NCBI RefSeq assembly: GCF_020178975.1
Contig: NZ_JAHXBU010000088.1
Span: forward strand, 186,001 to 250,000
Direction of reading: 5' to 3'
DNA length: 64,000 bases
DNA from: Cesiribacter sp. SM1
GTDB lineage: Bacteria > Bacteroidota > Bacteroidia > Cytophagales > Cyclobacteriaceae
A model generated the notes under the pieces. That model saw only the letters and a program-made list of their open reading frames with translations, had not been told where the DNA came from and made no database searches. The position numbers were made by a program, and so were the translations under genes. Shown piece by piece: positions 40,338-50,622 of this stretch. Each line of letters opens with the position of its first letter. Position 1 is the first letter of the stretch.

Positions 40338-42530
40338 ATGCTCCGACAAACTCGCATATCTTCTTATATTTTCAATAGTCCCTTCATTAGCAGGGACCTC
40401 AGCTGGATTAAATTTAACGAAAGGGTTTTTGATCAGGCGCGGCATCCCGGCCGCAATATTTTTGAAAAGCTTAAGTTCCTGGCCATCACCTCCTCTAACC
40501 AGGATGAGTTCTTTATGATCAGGGTAGGCAGCCTGTACAATTACATCGACTATGGCCGGGAGCGCGTTGATTATTCCGGCTTACGTGAAATTCCATTCAA
40601 GCGTAAATTGTTTGCCGATTCACAGGCATTCCATGCCGAACAGCACGAGCATTTTCTGAAAAACCTCATGCCTGAGTTTAAGGAAAATGGCTTCCGTATT
40701 GTAAAGCTTGATGAACTGGAGGATTACGAGCTCAAACAGGTAAAGCGGTACTTTAAAAAGACCATTTTCCCGATGATCACCCCAATGGTCTATGATAGCT
40801 ATCATACCTTTCCCATCCTGATGAACAAACTGCTCATCTATGGGGTGATTACGCACAATCCTTCAGATAAAAAAGAACAACGCAAGCTTTCGTTTATCCA
40901 GATTCCGCAAAACCTGCCACGCTTTTATGAGATTGAGCGCGAAAATGAGCTGCTGTTTGTTCCAATAGAAAACATCATATGCCGGTTTATTGCCAAGTTT
41001 TTCCGTAATGTAGAAATCCTGGCAGTTAACCTGTTCCGCATTATCCGGAATGGCGATTTTACCCTGGAGGAAAGTGAGGATATTGATAATAATTTCCTGG
41101 AGGAGATCAAGCAAAAGCTAAAAACCCGAAAAACGGGCAGGGTGGTACGTATTGAAGTTGAGGAAGGTTATGACAGCTGGATGATGCGCCTGCTCAAGAA
41201 ACGCTGGACAATTGACAATGATAATGTCTTCGAGGTGTCGAAGCAGAGCCTGATGGATTTTACCGGCTTATGGCAAATCATTAAGCACAAAGAGTTTGCA
41301 GATGCTGTGCCTACTGGTCATCCGCCGGTGCCGCCACTTACTTATACCCAGGCAGACAGGGCAGAGAATATATTTGAAGTGCTGAAGCAAAAGGATATTC
41401 TGCTGCACCACCCGTACAACAGCATCGACCCCTTGCTTACTCTATTGGAACAGTCGGCCGAAGATCCGGATGTGCTCGCGATAAAGATCACTATTTATCG
41501 CCTGGCAGATGATTCTAGAATCATAACGGCACTGCTCAAAGCTGCAGAAAACGGAAAACACGTATCGGTGCTTTTTGAGCTGAAGGCTCGTTTTGATGAA
41601 GAGAATAACATGCGCGAAGCCAAGCGCCTGCAGCAGGCAGGCTGCTTTGTTATCTATGGTATCAGCAGTTTTAAAACACATACCAAGCTGATGCTGATTG
41701 TGCGCAAGGAGGGAAGCAAAGTGCGGCGTTATGTGCACATGAGCAGTGGTAACTACAACGAAAAAACAGCGCGCCTGTACACCGATGTGAGCCTGCTGAC
41801 CAGCCACGATAAGTATGCCAATGATGTGTCGGAATTCTTCAATGTTATAACGGGCCACAGCAATCCCGAAACCTACCGCTACCTTATTACGGCTCCGCGT
41901 GATATGCGGCAGCAACTGATAGAGCTCATTCGCCAGGAAGCTGAAAATGCCCGGCAGGGACTGCCTTCGGCGATAAGCATCAAGATCAATTCCCTGGAAG
42001 ATCGGGAAACCATACAGGAACTCTACGCTGCCTCTGAAGCAGGTGTGCCTGTTAAGCTGGTAGTCAGGGGCATCTGTTGCCTGCGGCCTGGAAGAGCCGG
42101 TTTAAGTGAAAACATCACCGTAAAATCTATTGTGGGCGATTACCTGGAGCATGCCCGTTTATATTATTTCCACAATGGAGGAGAGCCATTACTTTATGCG
42201 GGTAGTGCAGATATTATGGTTCGCAGTTTCGACAGAAGGCTTGAATCGCTCTTCCAGGTGCTGGACCCCATGGTTTTGAAAGAGTGCCTGCTGATCCTGG
42301 ACTACAACCTGCGGGATAATACAAACAGCTACATACTGCAGGAAGATGGTAACTACATAAAAGTACAGCCCGCCGAAGGTGAGGAGCCTTTTAATGTTCA
42401 CCAGGAATTTTTCAGAATTACCAATGATGACCTGGAGAACATCCATCTGTTTGAAGAACAGCTGATGGAGGAAGAAGACGAAGCAGCAGTAGAGGAGGAA
42501 GCACAGGAAGTATCCTCAAAAACAAAATAG
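40338..42530 (+). CDS. ppk: Polyphosphate kinase 1
   Basis: Makes polyphosphate from ATP. The 730-residue protein has the N-terminal FISRDLSWIKFNERVFDQA, the catalytic histidine in SSFKTHTKLMLIVR (near residue 447), HMSSGNYNEKTARLYTDVSLLT, and phospholipase-D-like C1/C2 halves with LVVRGICCLRPG. A short acidic tail (EEEDEAAVEEEA) follows. It is convergent with a Ppx/GppA phosphatase, a classic polyphosphate pairing. Ends in TAG. Confidence 0.95.
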   Translation: MLRQTRISSYIFNSPFISRDLSWIKFNERVFDQARHPGRNIFEKLKFLAITSSNQDEFFMIRVGSLYNYIDYGRERVDYSGLREIPFKRKLFADSQAFHAEQHEHFLKNLMPEFKENGFRIVKLDELEDYELKQVKRYFKKTIFPMITPMVYDSYHTFPILMNKLLIYGVITHNPSDKKEQRKLSFIQIPQNLPRFYEIERENELLFVPIENIICRFIAKFFRNVEILAVNLFRIIRNGDFTLEESEDIDNNFLEEIKQKLKTRKTGRVVRIEVEEGYDSWMMRLLKKRWTIDNDNVFEVSKQSLMDFTGLWQIIKHKEFADAVPTGHPPVPPLTYTQADRAENIFEVLKQKDILLHHPYNSIDPLLTLLEQSAEDPDVLAIKITIYRLADDSRIITALLKAAENGKHVSVLFELKARFDEENNMREAKRLQQAGCFVIYGISSFKTHTKLMLIVRKEGSKVRRYVHMSSGNYNEKTARLYTDVSLLTSHDKYANDVSEFFNVITGHSNPETYRYLITAPRDMRQQLIELIRQEAENARQGLPSAISIKINSLEDRETIQELYAASEAGVPVKLVVRGICCLRPGRAGLSENITVKSIVGDYLEHARLYYFHNGGEPLLYAGSADIMVRSFDRRLESLFQVLDPMVLKECLLILDYNLRDNTNSYILQEDGNYIKVQPAEGEEPFNVHQEFFRITNDDLENIHLFEEQLMEEEDEAAVEEEAQEVSSKTK

Positions 42531-42550
42531 TATAGCAGACAATATAAACA

Positions 42551-42594
42551 GAGCAGGCCAGCTGCAGGCGTTAAGCTGCAGCTGGCCTGTGCTC
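42551..42594. terminator. Bidirectional terminator between ppk and ppx
   Basis: Arms gagcaggccagctgcag and ctgcagctggcctgtgctc pair over about 17 bp with one bulge. It fills the gap between two convergent genes, with TTTT on the plus-strand side. Confidence 0.75.
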
Positions 42595-42596
42595 TT

Positions 42597-43469
42597 TTAA
42601 TTTTGCTGCATATAGACATGCTTCAGCAGGCCGTCTTTCAGGCCAACAGAAGGTACTTTTATAGCAGTGCAGCCTGCCCACTTCATTATTTTAAGGTAAA
42701 TATCGGCAGCGGGCACTATTACATCGGCCCTGTCGGGGTTAAGCTGCAGTTTGTGTATACGCTGCAGCACACTAAAACCTGCAATATAGTTTCGCAGCTC
42801 CTGGAGCCTTTTATAACCTAAGCTCTGGCCTGGCTTCTTTTCGGCCATGTTGTATAGTTTGTTGATGTTGCCCCCGGTTCCCAGGGCAATTACTTTGTCG
42901 GTACCCTTAGGGAGGTGTTTGTGTACCCACTGCTCCAGGGCTTTCCAGTCCGTATCCAGGTCTTTACCCTGCAGGTTACGCACAGAACCCAGCGAAAATG
43001 ATTCCGAAGCTGTTTTTTTACCGTTCTGATACAGGTTGAGTTCGGTGCTGCCTCCGCCTACATCAATATGCAGGTAGTGGCCTGGCTGAAGTGTGTCGCT
43101 TAGGGCAAGATCTATGAAAGAAGCTTCCTGCTCCCCGTCTATAATATTTATACTGATGCCCGTATGGTCCAGTACCTTTTGTACAAGGGCCTGACCGTTC
43201 GTTGCCGTACGCATGGCAGAGGTGGCACAGGCATAGTAATGATCAACCTCAAACAGCTCCAGTAACAATTTGTAAGCCTGCATAAGCTTGATGAATTTCT
43301 CTTCTGCTACCTCACTGATGCTGCCCTGGCTAAAGACGTCTTGTCCAAGCCTTAATGGAAAACGTACATACTCTACTTTCTTAAAGACAGGCCCGGAATT
43401 TCCGTCCAATACAGCGCTTATTTGCAGGCGTACGGCATTTGAGCCTATGTCTATTGCGGCTAGTTTCAA
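42597..43469 (-). CDS. Exopolyphosphatase / pppGpp phosphatase family protein
   Basis: An actin-fold phosphatase of 290 residues with the phosphate-1 loop AAIDIGSNAVRLQI, phosphate-2 YLHIDVGGGSTELNLY and IALGTGGNINKL. It is much shorter than E. coli Ppx or GppA (about 500 residues), lacking the C-terminal HD-like domain, as usual for Bacteroidota single-domain members. The convergent ppk suggests polyphosphate, but guanosine pentaphosphate remains possible. Confidence 0.88.
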   Translation of the reverse strand: MKLAAIDIGSNAVRLQISAVLDGNSGPVFKKVEYVRFPLRLGQDVFSQGSISEVAEEKFIKLMQAYKLLLELFEVDHYYACATSAMRTATNGQALVQKVLDHTGISINIIDGEQEASFIDLALSDTLQPGHYLHIDVGGGSTELNLYQNGKKTASESFSLGSVRNLQGKDLDTDWKALEQWVHKHLPKGTDKVIALGTGGNINKLYNMAEKKPGQSLGYKRLQELRNYIAGFSVLQRIHKLQLNPDRADVIVPAADIYLKIMKWAGCTAIKVPSVGLKDGLLKHVYMQQN

Positions 43470-43497
43470 ATCAATATATTAATTTAATGTAACTTTG

Positions 43498-43527
43498 TTG
43501 CATAAAAGGTAGACTTTGTTACCTTTG
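43498..43527 (+). promoter_or_regulatory. Consensus Bacteroidota promoter of the lipoprotein operon
   Basis: TTG at 43498-43500, exactly 19 bases, then TACCTTTG at 43520-43527: a full -33/-7 match. A second -7-like TAACTTTG lies at 43490-43497. The element overlaps a possible TTG start at 43516, so translation must begin later. Confidence 0.7.
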
Positions 43528-43548
43528 ACAAAAGTAAACACAAAAGCC

Positions 43549-44091
43549 GTGAAACTCTCTAATTTTTTTTTCGCTGCTACGCTTCTGATGCTTGCTCTGG
43601 GTGGCTGCATCGAATCAGAGGAAAACTTTCAACCTACTCTCTTAGCGTACTATAAGCCTGTTTATGCCTCAGAACAGGAGTTGTTTAAAATTCAGGTTCA
43701 GCCGGTCCGATCGCTACATGACCCCGGCCGCATCTACACCAAAGGTACCCTGCTCATTATTAACGAACGTTTCAAAGGGTTTCATCTGATTGATAATGCC
43801 GATCCGGCCAACCCTAAACCCCTGATGTTCCTGGAGGTGCCGGGAGCTGTTAACATGGCCATGCAGGGGCAGTACTTATATGCAGATAATGTAACAGACC
43901 TGATCACGATAGACTTAAGTGATCTGCAGCAGATCAAAGAGGTAAACCGCCAGAAAGATGTATTTGAAGGATTTAAGCCTTACCCTTTGCTGCGTGATGT
44001 GGGCTTTGAATGTGTAGATAAGAAAAAAGGCATTGTAGTAGGCTGGGAGCTGGCAGATATGCCATCCGGTGAAGTGGAATGCTGGCGTTAA
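43549..44091 (+). CDS. Lipoprotein of unknown function
   Basis: A GTG start, set by the promoter upstream, gives 180 residues. The signal is followed by a lipobox (LALGGCIES), so it is lipid-anchored. The rest includes IYTKGTLLIINERFKGFHLIDN and NPKPLMFLEVPG, resembling single blades of LVIVD-type beta-propeller repeats. First gene of a three-gene operon with a second, longer LVIVD-like lipoprotein and a barrel protein. Confidence 0.75.
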   Translation: MKLSNFFFAATLLMLALGGCIESEENFQPTLLAYYKPVYASEQELFKIQVQPVRSLHDPGRIYTKGTLLIINERFKGFHLIDNADPANPKPLMFLEVPGAVNMAMQGQYLYADNVTDLITIDLSDLQQIKEVNRQKDVFEGFKPYPLLRDVGFECVDKKKGIVVGWELADMPSGEVECWR

Positions 44092-44116
44092 TTTTTATAT
44101 CTAAAGATCTCACACC

Positions 44117-44872
44117 ATGAAAAAAATACATCTCCTCTTCATAATCATGCTGCCTTTTCTGGTAGCACCCGGCTGTAGCGAAGATAGTTCTTCGGAGGTA
44201 ATGCCCGGAGCAGGTCTGGGAGGCTCCATGGCCCAGTTTACAGTATATAACGGGCAGCTATACCTCCTGCAGTCAAGTGAGCTGCGCACTTACAGCCTCG
44301 AAAATCCTGCTGCTCCGCAACTTGCCAATACCCAGCAGGTGGGCATCGATGCCGAAACACTTTTTCCTTACAGTGGTAACCTGTACGTGGGTTCACAGGG
44401 TGGAATGCATATTTACTCGCTGGATAATCCGCAGCAGCCACAACATCTTTCTACTTTTCAGCACATCACCAGCTGCGACCCGGTGGTGGTAGAGGGCAAT
44501 TTTGCTTATGTTACCCTACGTTCCGGCTCTCCCTGCCGCTTTGGAGTTAATGAGCTGAATGTGCTGAACATCAGCGATAAAACCATGCCGCAGTTAATCA
44601 GCAGCATGGTAATGAACAGTCCGCAGGGGCTGGCAGTAAATAATGGCATTCTGTATGTGTGCAATGCAGAGTATGGTATGGTTGCCCTGGATGTTACCAA
44701 TCCCTTCAATATCAAAATACTTAAAGAGTACAAAGATTTCGATGGCTACGATGTTATTTTTACACCCCGCAGCCTGATGATGATTGGCAAAGACGGGCTG
44801 GTGCAATACAACCCTGCCGATCCGGCTAAACTGCAACAGCTGAGTATAATACCTGTAGTTCCTGTAGAATAA
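44117..44872 (+). CDS. LVIVD-repeat-like lipoprotein
   Basis: A 251-residue lipoprotein with a signal ending at the lipobox VAPGCSED. Repeats of about 40 residues follow, with hallmarks such as LRTYSLENPAAPQLANT, MHIYSLDNPQQPQHLST, LNVLNISDKTMPQLIS and MVALDVTNPFNIKIL, typical of LVIVD beta-propellers in cell-surface proteins. It starts 25 bases after the first lipoprotein and ends 2 bases before the barrel gene. Confidence 0.8.
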   Translation: MKKIHLLFIIMLPFLVAPGCSEDSSSEVMPGAGLGGSMAQFTVYNGQLYLLQSSELRTYSLENPAAPQLANTQQVGIDAETLFPYSGNLYVGSQGGMHIYSLDNPQQPQHLSTFQHITSCDPVVVEGNFAYVTLRSGSPCRFGVNELNVLNISDKTMPQLISSMVMNSPQGLAVNNGILYVCNAEYGMVALDVTNPFNIKILKEYKDFDGYDVIFTPRSLMMIGKDGLVQYNPADPAKLQQLSIIPVVPVE

Positions 44873-44874
44873 AG

Positions 44875-45603
44875 ATGAAGCATATGTTTTTGCTGGCAGT
44901 GGCTTTTGTGCTTCTGCCTTTTGCGGTATTAAGCCAGACAGCAGACTCCGTAACTGCAACAGAAGGGCTCACTCCCTTCACCAGGGGTATTACTTTTGGA
45001 TTTGAATTGTGGCCTATCACAAAAGAGCGGGTTCGTTTGGGCTATCATTGGGAGTGGAAGCCAAACATGCAGTGGAACCATGAGCTTGCCTATTTCAACG
45101 CTGCCCATGGGCTCTTTGCATTCGGCCAAGATGAATGGTGGGAAGATAACTACGGCAACCTGCATGGCGTGCAGCTAAAAAACGAGCTTAGAATTTACCA
45201 TAGGAGAACAGAGCCAGCCTTTTGGTATCATGGTGCCAGCATTGCCTATTTGTACAGCGAACATAATTTGGTGAAAGGCTTTGAATGTGAGGATAATGGC
45301 TGGAGTGGCGGCTGTGCCTACTTCCGTAACTTCAGACCCCTACAATCGCATACAGCAACGCTGGCTGGTAATTTTGGACTGGTACTTACCACCCATGGCA
45401 TTCTTCATTTTAACTTTTTTTCAAGCCTGGGTCTCAGGGGTACATACTTTCCCCTGTACAGGTCGGAGGGGTATTTTGGCAAAAACAGGGTAATAGCAAA
45501 AAGTGAACATTTTGCACTGGAACCCTACCTGCACCTGGGGGTAAACTTCTTTTTCACCCTTAGTAAAAGAAAGGATCCTGCCACAGGCTTGCAGAATCAA
45601 TAG
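44875..45603 (+). CDS. Outer-membrane barrel-like protein
   Basis: A 242-residue exported protein (signal ends near VLSQT) made of alternating aromatic strands: ITFGFELWPITKERVRLGYH, WHYHG-like FWYHGASIAYLYSE, HFNFFSSLGLRG and a final YLHLGVNFFFTLSKR. The small barrel is probably the outer-membrane partner of the two lipoproteins before it. Function unknown. Ends in TAG. Confidence 0.72.
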   Translation: MKHMFLLAVAFVLLPFAVLSQTADSVTATEGLTPFTRGITFGFELWPITKERVRLGYHWEWKPNMQWNHELAYFNAAHGLFAFGQDEWWEDNYGNLHGVQLKNELRIYHRRTEPAFWYHGASIAYLYSEHNLVKGFECEDNGWSGGCAYFRNFRPLQSHTATLAGNFGLVLTTHGILHFNFFSSLGLRGTYFPLYRSEGYFGKNRVIAKSEHFALEPYLHLGVNFFFTLSKRKDPATGLQNQ

Positions 45604-45623
45604 TTTTTCTGCAATTTTGCAGT

Positions 45624-45731
45624 GCTTATCCAGAAAGACGGAGGGAATGGGCCCTATGATGTCTTAGCAACCTGGACAGACTTTGTCTGGTGGTGCTAAC
45701 TCCCATGCCTGGTTTAAGGCAGAAGATGAGC
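45624..45731 (+). ncRNA. SAM-I (S-box) riboswitch ahead of metH
   Basis: Conserved elements appear in order: P1 5' strand GCTTATC, AGACGGAGGGAATGGGCCC, TATGATGTCTTAGCAACC, a P3 stem around CAGACTTTGTCTG, GGTGGTGCTAACTCCC, then a P4 hairpin (TGCCTGGTTTAAGGCA) and the P1 3' strand GATGAGC, which pairs with GCTTATC including one G-U. This is the SAM-I architecture. It controls the metH-metF operon. Confidence 0.9.
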
Positions 45732-45751
45732 GCATCCGTGCAAACTGGTGC

Positions 45752-45795
45752 ATCCGCTCCCTCCCCCCTTGATGGGTAAGCCTACATGAGCGGAT
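45752..45795 (+). promoter_or_regulatory. Likely expression platform of the riboswitch
   Basis: atccgctc at 45752-45759 is complementary to gagcggat at 45788-45795, which ends four bases ahead of the metH ATG. No T-run follows, so translation control by hiding the start region is more likely than termination. ATCCG is also repeated at the 3' end of P1, offering an exclusive alternative pairing. Confidence 0.5.
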
Positions 45796-45799
45796 AATT

Positions 45800-48700
45800 A
45801 TGATTTCTACAGCAACAACTTCCCGTACTGAACTTTTATATAAGCAGCTTGAAAAGCGTATTCTGGTGCTCGATGGTGCCATGGGTACACAAATTCAGCA
45901 ATATACCCTCACGGAAGCCGACTTTCGCGGCGATCGCTTTGCCAGCCATTCCCATGATCTGAAAGGTAATAATGACCTGTTAAGCCTTACCAGGCCTGAT
46001 ATCATCAGTGCTATTTACCGGGCGTATCTGGAGGCCGGGGCTGATATTCTGGAAACAAACACCTTTAGCAGTACCTCTATTGCCCAGGCCGATTATGCCC
46101 TGGAATCTGCTGTTTACGACCTGAACAGGGAGAGCGCCCGCCTGGCCCGTGAAGCAGCCGATGAATACACCCGCCAGAATCCCGATAAGCCACGTTTTGT
46201 CTCCGGATCTATCGGGCCCACAAACCGAACAGCCTCCCTTTCTCCGGATGTAAATAACCCTGGCTACAGGGCAGTTACCTTCGATCAGCTGGTAGAGGCC
46301 TATGCTGAGCAGGTGCAGGGGCTGGCCGATGGTGGAGTGGATATCTTTCTGGTAGAAACCGTATTTGATACCCTTAACTGTAAAGCGGCCATCTATGCCA
46401 TTCTGGAGTGGCAAAAGAAATCCGGGCAGGAATTGCCCATCATGATCAGTGGCACCATTACAGATGCCAGCGGCCGTACGCTTAGCGGACAAACCCCTGC
46501 AGCATTCTGGGCCAGTGTAAGCCATGCGCCACTGCTTAGTGTTGGTTTTAACTGTGCACTAGGTGCCAGACAGCTGAAGCCTTACCTGCAGGAGCTAAGC
46601 CGTTTGGCCAGCTGTGGCGTTAGTGCTCACCCTAATGCAGGCCTGCCAAATGAGTTTGGTGCCTACGACCAATCTGCCGAAGAAATGGCGGGTATCATAG
46701 ATGAGTTTTGTAAAGAAGGACTGGTAAATATCATTGGTGGCTGCTGTGGTACCTCACCGGCGCACATCAAAGCCATTGCAGAAGTAGCAGCAAAGCATAA
46801 ACCAAGACAGCGCCCAAAACCTTCTGCACAACCAATCTTCAGCGGCCTGGAGGCTTTCACCATTACACCACAAACCAACTTTGTGAACATTGGCGAACGC
46901 ACCAATGTAACGGGTTCCCGCAAATTTGCGAGGCTTATCAAGGAGGGTAATTTCGAAGAAGCTCTGACTGTTGCGCTGCAGCAGGTAGAAGGTGGTGCCC
47001 AGATCCTGGATGTGAACATGGATGAAGCCATGCTCGACTCCGAAGCATCCATGCAGCACTTCCTGCACCTGATTGCCTCTGAACCTGATATTTCGCGCCT
47101 TCCGATCATGATCGACTCCAGTAAATGGAGTGTACTGGAGGCTGGCCTGAAGTGTGTGCAGGGTAAAAGCATTGTAAACTCAATCAGCTTAAAAGAAGGA
47201 GAGGAGGCATTTCTTGAAAATGCCCGTAAGGCCCGCCAGTATGGTGCAGCGGTGGTGGTAATGGCTTTCGATGAAGAAGGACAGGCCACAGACCTGCCGC
47301 GGCGCATTGAGATTCTTTCACGCAGCTATAAGCTCTTAACAGAGGTAGTAGGCTTCCCCCCACAGGATATTATTTTCGACCCTAACATCCTGACAGTTGC
47401 TACCGGCATGGAAGAGCATAATAATTATGCTGTTGAATTCATAGAGGCTGTTAAATGGATCAAAACAAACCTGCCAGGTACACTGGTAAGCGGTGGTGTG
47501 AGTAACGTTTCATTTTCCTTCAGGGGCAATGATCCGGTACGTGAGGCCATTCACAGTGCTTTTCTGTATCATGCCATTAAGGCGGGGCTGGATATGGGCA
47601 TTGTAAATGCAGGCCAGCTGGTGGTTTATGAAGAGATTGAACCCGAACTGAAAGAGCGGGTAGAAGATGTACTGCTGAACAGAAGACCGGATGCAACAGA
47701 GCGCCTTATTACCTATGCCGAAGAAATAAAAGGCCAGGGAGGAGAGCGTAACGCAGCCCAGGAACAGGCCTGGCGGCAGGAGCCGGTGGCAGAGCGTTTA
47801 AAGCATGCCCTGGTAAAAGGTATTGTAGAGCATATAGAAACTGATGTGGAGGAAGCACGCCAGCAGTTTGCCAAACCGCTGGAGGTAATTGAAGGCCCGC
47901 TGATGGCAGGAATGAACGTGGTGGGAGACCTGTTTGGTGAAGGTAAAATGTTTCTGCCCCAGGTGGTGAAAAGCGCCCGGGTAATGAAGCGTGCGGTGGC
48001 TTACCTGCTGCCATACATTGAAGCAGCCAAGGAGGAGGGAACCAGCAGCAGTGCAGGAAAAGTACTGATGGCCACCGTAAAAGGCGATGTGCACGACATC
48101 GGTAAAAACATTGTAGGTGTTGTACTGGGCTGTAACGGCTATGAGGTGGTGGATATGGGCGTGATGGTGCCCCTGCAGCGTATCCTGGATCAGGCTGAGG
48201 CAGAGGGTGCAGATATCATCGGGCTTAGTGGCCTGATTACACCCTCACTGGATGAGATGATTTACGTAGCCCAGGAGATGGAGGCCCGGAAAATGAAGCA
48301 GCCCCTGCTGATTGGCGGTGCCACTACCAGCCGCATACACACGGCTGTTAAAATTGCTCCTGTATATTCCGGCCCCGTAATCCATGTGGTAGATGCAAGC
48401 CGTGCCGTAACTGTGGCTTCAAAACTCATGAGCAGTGAACGTGATGCATATACCAGCGAAATACGCCAGGAGTACGATCATATGCGTGAAGGCCATGGTC
48501 AGCGCCAGCGCGATAAAAATTACTTAGCTATTGAAGAAGCACGTAATAATCGCTTTTCAATTAACTGGGAGGGGTACCAGCCACCTAAACCAAAATTTTT
48601 AGGCACGGAGAAGTTTGTGAATTACCCCCTGGAGGAAATTGCAAAGTTCATCGACTGGACACCTTTCTTCCAGACATGGGAGCTAAAGGGCCGCTATCCT

Positions 48701-49498
48701 AATATACTGGAAGATGAAAAGCAGGGAGAGGTAGCCACTAAGCTATTTGAGGATGCACAGAAAATGCTTCAGGATTTTATCCGTGGCCGTAAACTACAGG
48801 CCAATGCAGTGATAGGCTTCTGGCCTGCCTGTGTGGAGAACTACGATACCGTGCTGCTCTACAAAGATGATAACAGGCAGCAGGTGCTGGACCAGTTCCT
48901 GACCCTGCGTCAGCAGGGACAAAAAGCAGCAGGAGTGCCTAACATCAGCTTTGCAGACTTTGTAGCTCCCAAAGAAACCGGACTACCTGATTATGTTGGT
49001 GGCTTTGCTGTTACGGCCGGTATTGGCCTGGATAAACTGGTGAAAGAGTACGAAGCAAAACACGACGACTACAGTTCCATTATGGCCAAAGCCATAGCCG
49101 ACCGTCTGGCAGAAGCTTTTGCAGAGCTGATGCACCAGCGTGTGCGCCGTGAATTCTGGGGCTACGCTCCTGATGAGGCTCTGGCCAACGAAGACCTGAT
49201 CAGGGAAAAATACCAGGGTGTGCGCCCGGCCCCGGGTTATCCTGGCTGTCCGGATCATACTGAGAAGATTACCCTTTTCCGCCTGCTGAATGCCGAGGCC
49301 ATAGACATGCACCTGACAGAAAACCTGGCCATGACGCCCGCAGCCTCCGTTAGTGGCCTTTACTACAGTCACCCCGATAGCCGTTACTTTGGCCTGGGCA
49401 AAATTGGCAAAGATCAGGTAGAAGACATTGCCAGGCGAAAAGGCGTTCCATTTGAAGAAATGGAACGCTGGCTGAAGCCAAACCTGAATTATGATTAA
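45800..49498 (+). CDS. metH: Cobalamin-dependent methionine synthase, full length
   Basis: Methylates homocysteine from 5-methyltetrahydrofolate through cobalamin. The 1232-residue protein has all four modules: homocysteine domain ([12 protein letters not shown]; zinc cysteines in GFNCALG near 247 and GGCCGTS near 313), pterin domain ([20 protein letters not shown]), cobalamin module with [19 protein letters not shown] (His ligand near 763), and a C-terminal AdoMet reactivation domain with [14 protein letters not shown] at the end. Sits under a SAM-I riboswitch with metF downstream. Confidence 0.97.
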   Translation: MISTATTSRTELLYKQLEKRILVLDGAMGTQIQQYTLTEADFRGDRFASHSHDLKGNNDLLSLTRPDIISAIYRAYLEAGADILETNTFSSTSIAQADYALESAVYDLNRESARLAREAADEYTRQNPDKPRFVSGSIGPTNRTASLSPDVNNPGYRAVTFDQLVEAYAEQVQGLADGGVDIFLVETVFDTLNCKAAIYAILEWQKKSGQELPIMISGTITDASGRTLSGQTPAAFWASVSHAPLLSVGFNCALGARQLKPYLQELSRLASCGVSAHPNAGLPNEFGAYDQSAEEMAGIIDEFCKEGLVNIIGGCCGTSPAHIKAIAEVAAKHKPRQRPKPSAQPIFSGLEAFTITPQTNFVNIGERTNVTGSRKFARLIKEGNFEEALTVALQQVEGGAQILDVNMDEAMLDSEASMQHFLHLIASEPDISRLPIMIDSSKWSVLEAGLKCVQGKSIVNSISLKEGEEAFLENARKARQYGAAVVVMAFDEEGQATDLPRRIEILSRSYKLLTEVVGFPPQDIIFDPNILTVATGMEEHNNYAVEFIEAVKWIKTNLPGTLVSGGVSNVSFSFRGNDPVREAIHSAFLYHAIKAGLDMGIVNAGQLVVYEEIEPELKERVEDVLLNRRPDATERLITYAEEIKGQGGERNAAQEQAWRQEPVAERLKHALVKGIVEHIETDVEEARQQFAKPLEVIEGPLMAGMNVVGDLFGEGKMFLPQVVKSARVMKRAVAYLLPYIEAAKEEGTSSSAGKVLMATVKGDVHDIGKNIVGVVLGCNGYEVVDMGVMVPLQRILDQAEAEGADIIGLSGLITPSLDEMIYVAQEMEARKMKQPLLIGGATTSRIHTAVKIAPVYSGPVIHVVDASRAVTVASKLMSSERDAYTSEIRQEYDHMREGHGQRQRDKNYLAIEEARNNRFSINWEGYQPPKPKFLGTEKFVNYPLEEIAKFIDWTPFFQTWELKGRYPNILEDEKQGEVATKLFEDAQKMLQDFIRGRKLQANAVIGFWPACVENYDTVLLYKDDNRQQVLDQFLTLRQQGQKAAGVPNISFADFVAPKETGLPDYVGGFAVTAGIGLDKLVKEYEAKHDDYSSIMAKAIADRLAEAFAELMHQRVRREFWGYAPDEALANEDLIREKYQGVRPAPGYPGCPDHTEKITLFRLLNAEAIDMHLTENLAMTPAASVSGLYYSHPDSRYFGLGKIGKDQVEDIARRKGVPFEEMERWLKPNLNYD

Positions 49499-49499
49499 T

Positions 49500-49592
49500 A
49501 AGAGGCTAGAAGTTAGAATACAGATGTTAGACTGCTTTCTGGCTTCAATTGTACTTACGCTAACTTCTAGCCTCTACCTTCTCTTCTAACGA
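49500..49592. repeat. Inverted repeat and CT-rich tract between metH and metF
   Basis: agaggctagaagttag and ctaacttctagcctct are a perfect 16-bp inverted repeat with a loop of about 44 bases, followed by accttctcttctaac. The loop contains gttagactgctttctggc, similar to the thrA-thrB spacer. Confidence 0.75.
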
Positions 49593-49603
49593 CTTAGAAA
49601 TAA

Positions 49604-50557
49604 ATGAAAATCACAGAGCATCTCTCCAGCGCTAAAAAAACCTTGTTTTCTTTTGAGGTGCTGCCACCACTTAGGGGGCAGAGCATTCACAGCTTATATG
49701 AGCATATGAATCCGCTCATGGAGTTTAACCCTCCGTTTGTTGATGTTACTTATCACCGGGAGGAGTATGTTTATAAAAAGCGCGAGAATGGCCTGCTGGA
49801 AAAAGTGAGCATACGCAAGCGCCCCGGTACCGTAGGTATTTGTGCTGCCATCAAAAACCGCTATAATGTTGATGCTGTTCCTCATATCATTTGTGGTGGC
49901 TTTACCAAAAGTGAAACAGAAAATGCGCTCATTGACCTTGATTACCTGGGGATAGATAATGTGCTTGTGCTGCGTGGCGATCCTATCAAATCAGAAGCCC
50001 GTTTTGTGCCAGAGGCCGAAGGCCACCATTATGCCATTGATCTGGTGAAGCAGGTGAAAAGTATGAACAGGGGCATCTATCTGCACGAGGAGATGGAAAA
50101 TTCTGCGCCTTCTAATTTCTGCATTGGCATTGCAGGTTACCCGGAAAAGCATGAGGAAGCACCAAACCTGCAGGCAGATGTTCGGCATCTGAAAGCAAAA
50201 GTGGAGGCCGGTGCCGATTATGTGGTAACGCAAATGTTCTTCGATAACAGCAAGTACTTCCGCTTCGTGGAGTTATGCCGCGAGGCAGGAATAACTGTGC
50301 CCATCATTCCGGGCCTGAAGCCTATAACTGTAAAACGGCAGCTGGCAGTTTTGCCAAAGATCTTCCACATTGATATACCTGAAGAGCTACTGATTGAGCT
50401 TGAGAACTGCAAAAATGATGCAGCGGCAAAGCAGATAGGGATTGAATGGGCAATCAAGCAAAGCAAGGAATTAATGGAGTGGGGGGTGCCATGCCTGCAT
50501 TACTACAGCATGGGCAAAAGTGATAGTGTCTATTCCATTGCCAAGGCGATGTTTTAA
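49604..50557 (+). CDS. metF: 5,10-methylenetetrahydrofolate reductase
   Basis: Supplies 5-methyltetrahydrofolate to MetH. The 317-residue TIM-barrel flavoprotein has FSFEVLPPLRGQSIHSLY with the substrate Glu, VDVTYHREEYV, NVLVLRGDP, and TQMFFDNSKYFRFVELCREAG. Length is normal for the bacterial single-domain enzyme. It lies 105 bases after metH and is followed by a strong terminator. Confidence 0.96.
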   Translation: MKITEHLSSAKKTLFSFEVLPPLRGQSIHSLYEHMNPLMEFNPPFVDVTYHREEYVYKKRENGLLEKVSIRKRPGTVGICAAIKNRYNVDAVPHIICGGFTKSETENALIDLDYLGIDNVLVLRGDPIKSEARFVPEAEGHHYAIDLVKQVKSMNRGIYLHEEMENSAPSNFCIGIAGYPEKHEEAPNLQADVRHLKAKVEAGADYVVTQMFFDNSKYFRFVELCREAGITVPIIPGLKPITVKRQLAVLPKIFHIDIPEELLIELENCKNDAAAKQIGIEWAIKQSKELMEWGVPCLHYYSMGKSDSVYSIAKAMF

Positions 50558-50584
50558 CCCTGCGAAATAGCGTATACAATAAAT

Positions 50585-50622
50585 AAGAGCAGCTGACACT
50601 TATCAGCTGCTCTTTTCTTTTT
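50585..50622 (+). terminator. Terminator of the met operon
   Basis: A perfect 12-bp stem (aagagcagctga / tcagctgctctt) with a 6-base loop, followed by TTCTTTTTTT. Confidence 0.88.

Noticed and set aside
43516-43548. TTG start for the first lipoprotein
   Set aside because: It overlaps the -7 promoter element; the later GTG gives a standard lipoprotein signal.
45664-45882. Minus-strand ORF over the SAM riboswitch
   Set aside because: Antisense of the riboswitch and the start of metH; no family match.
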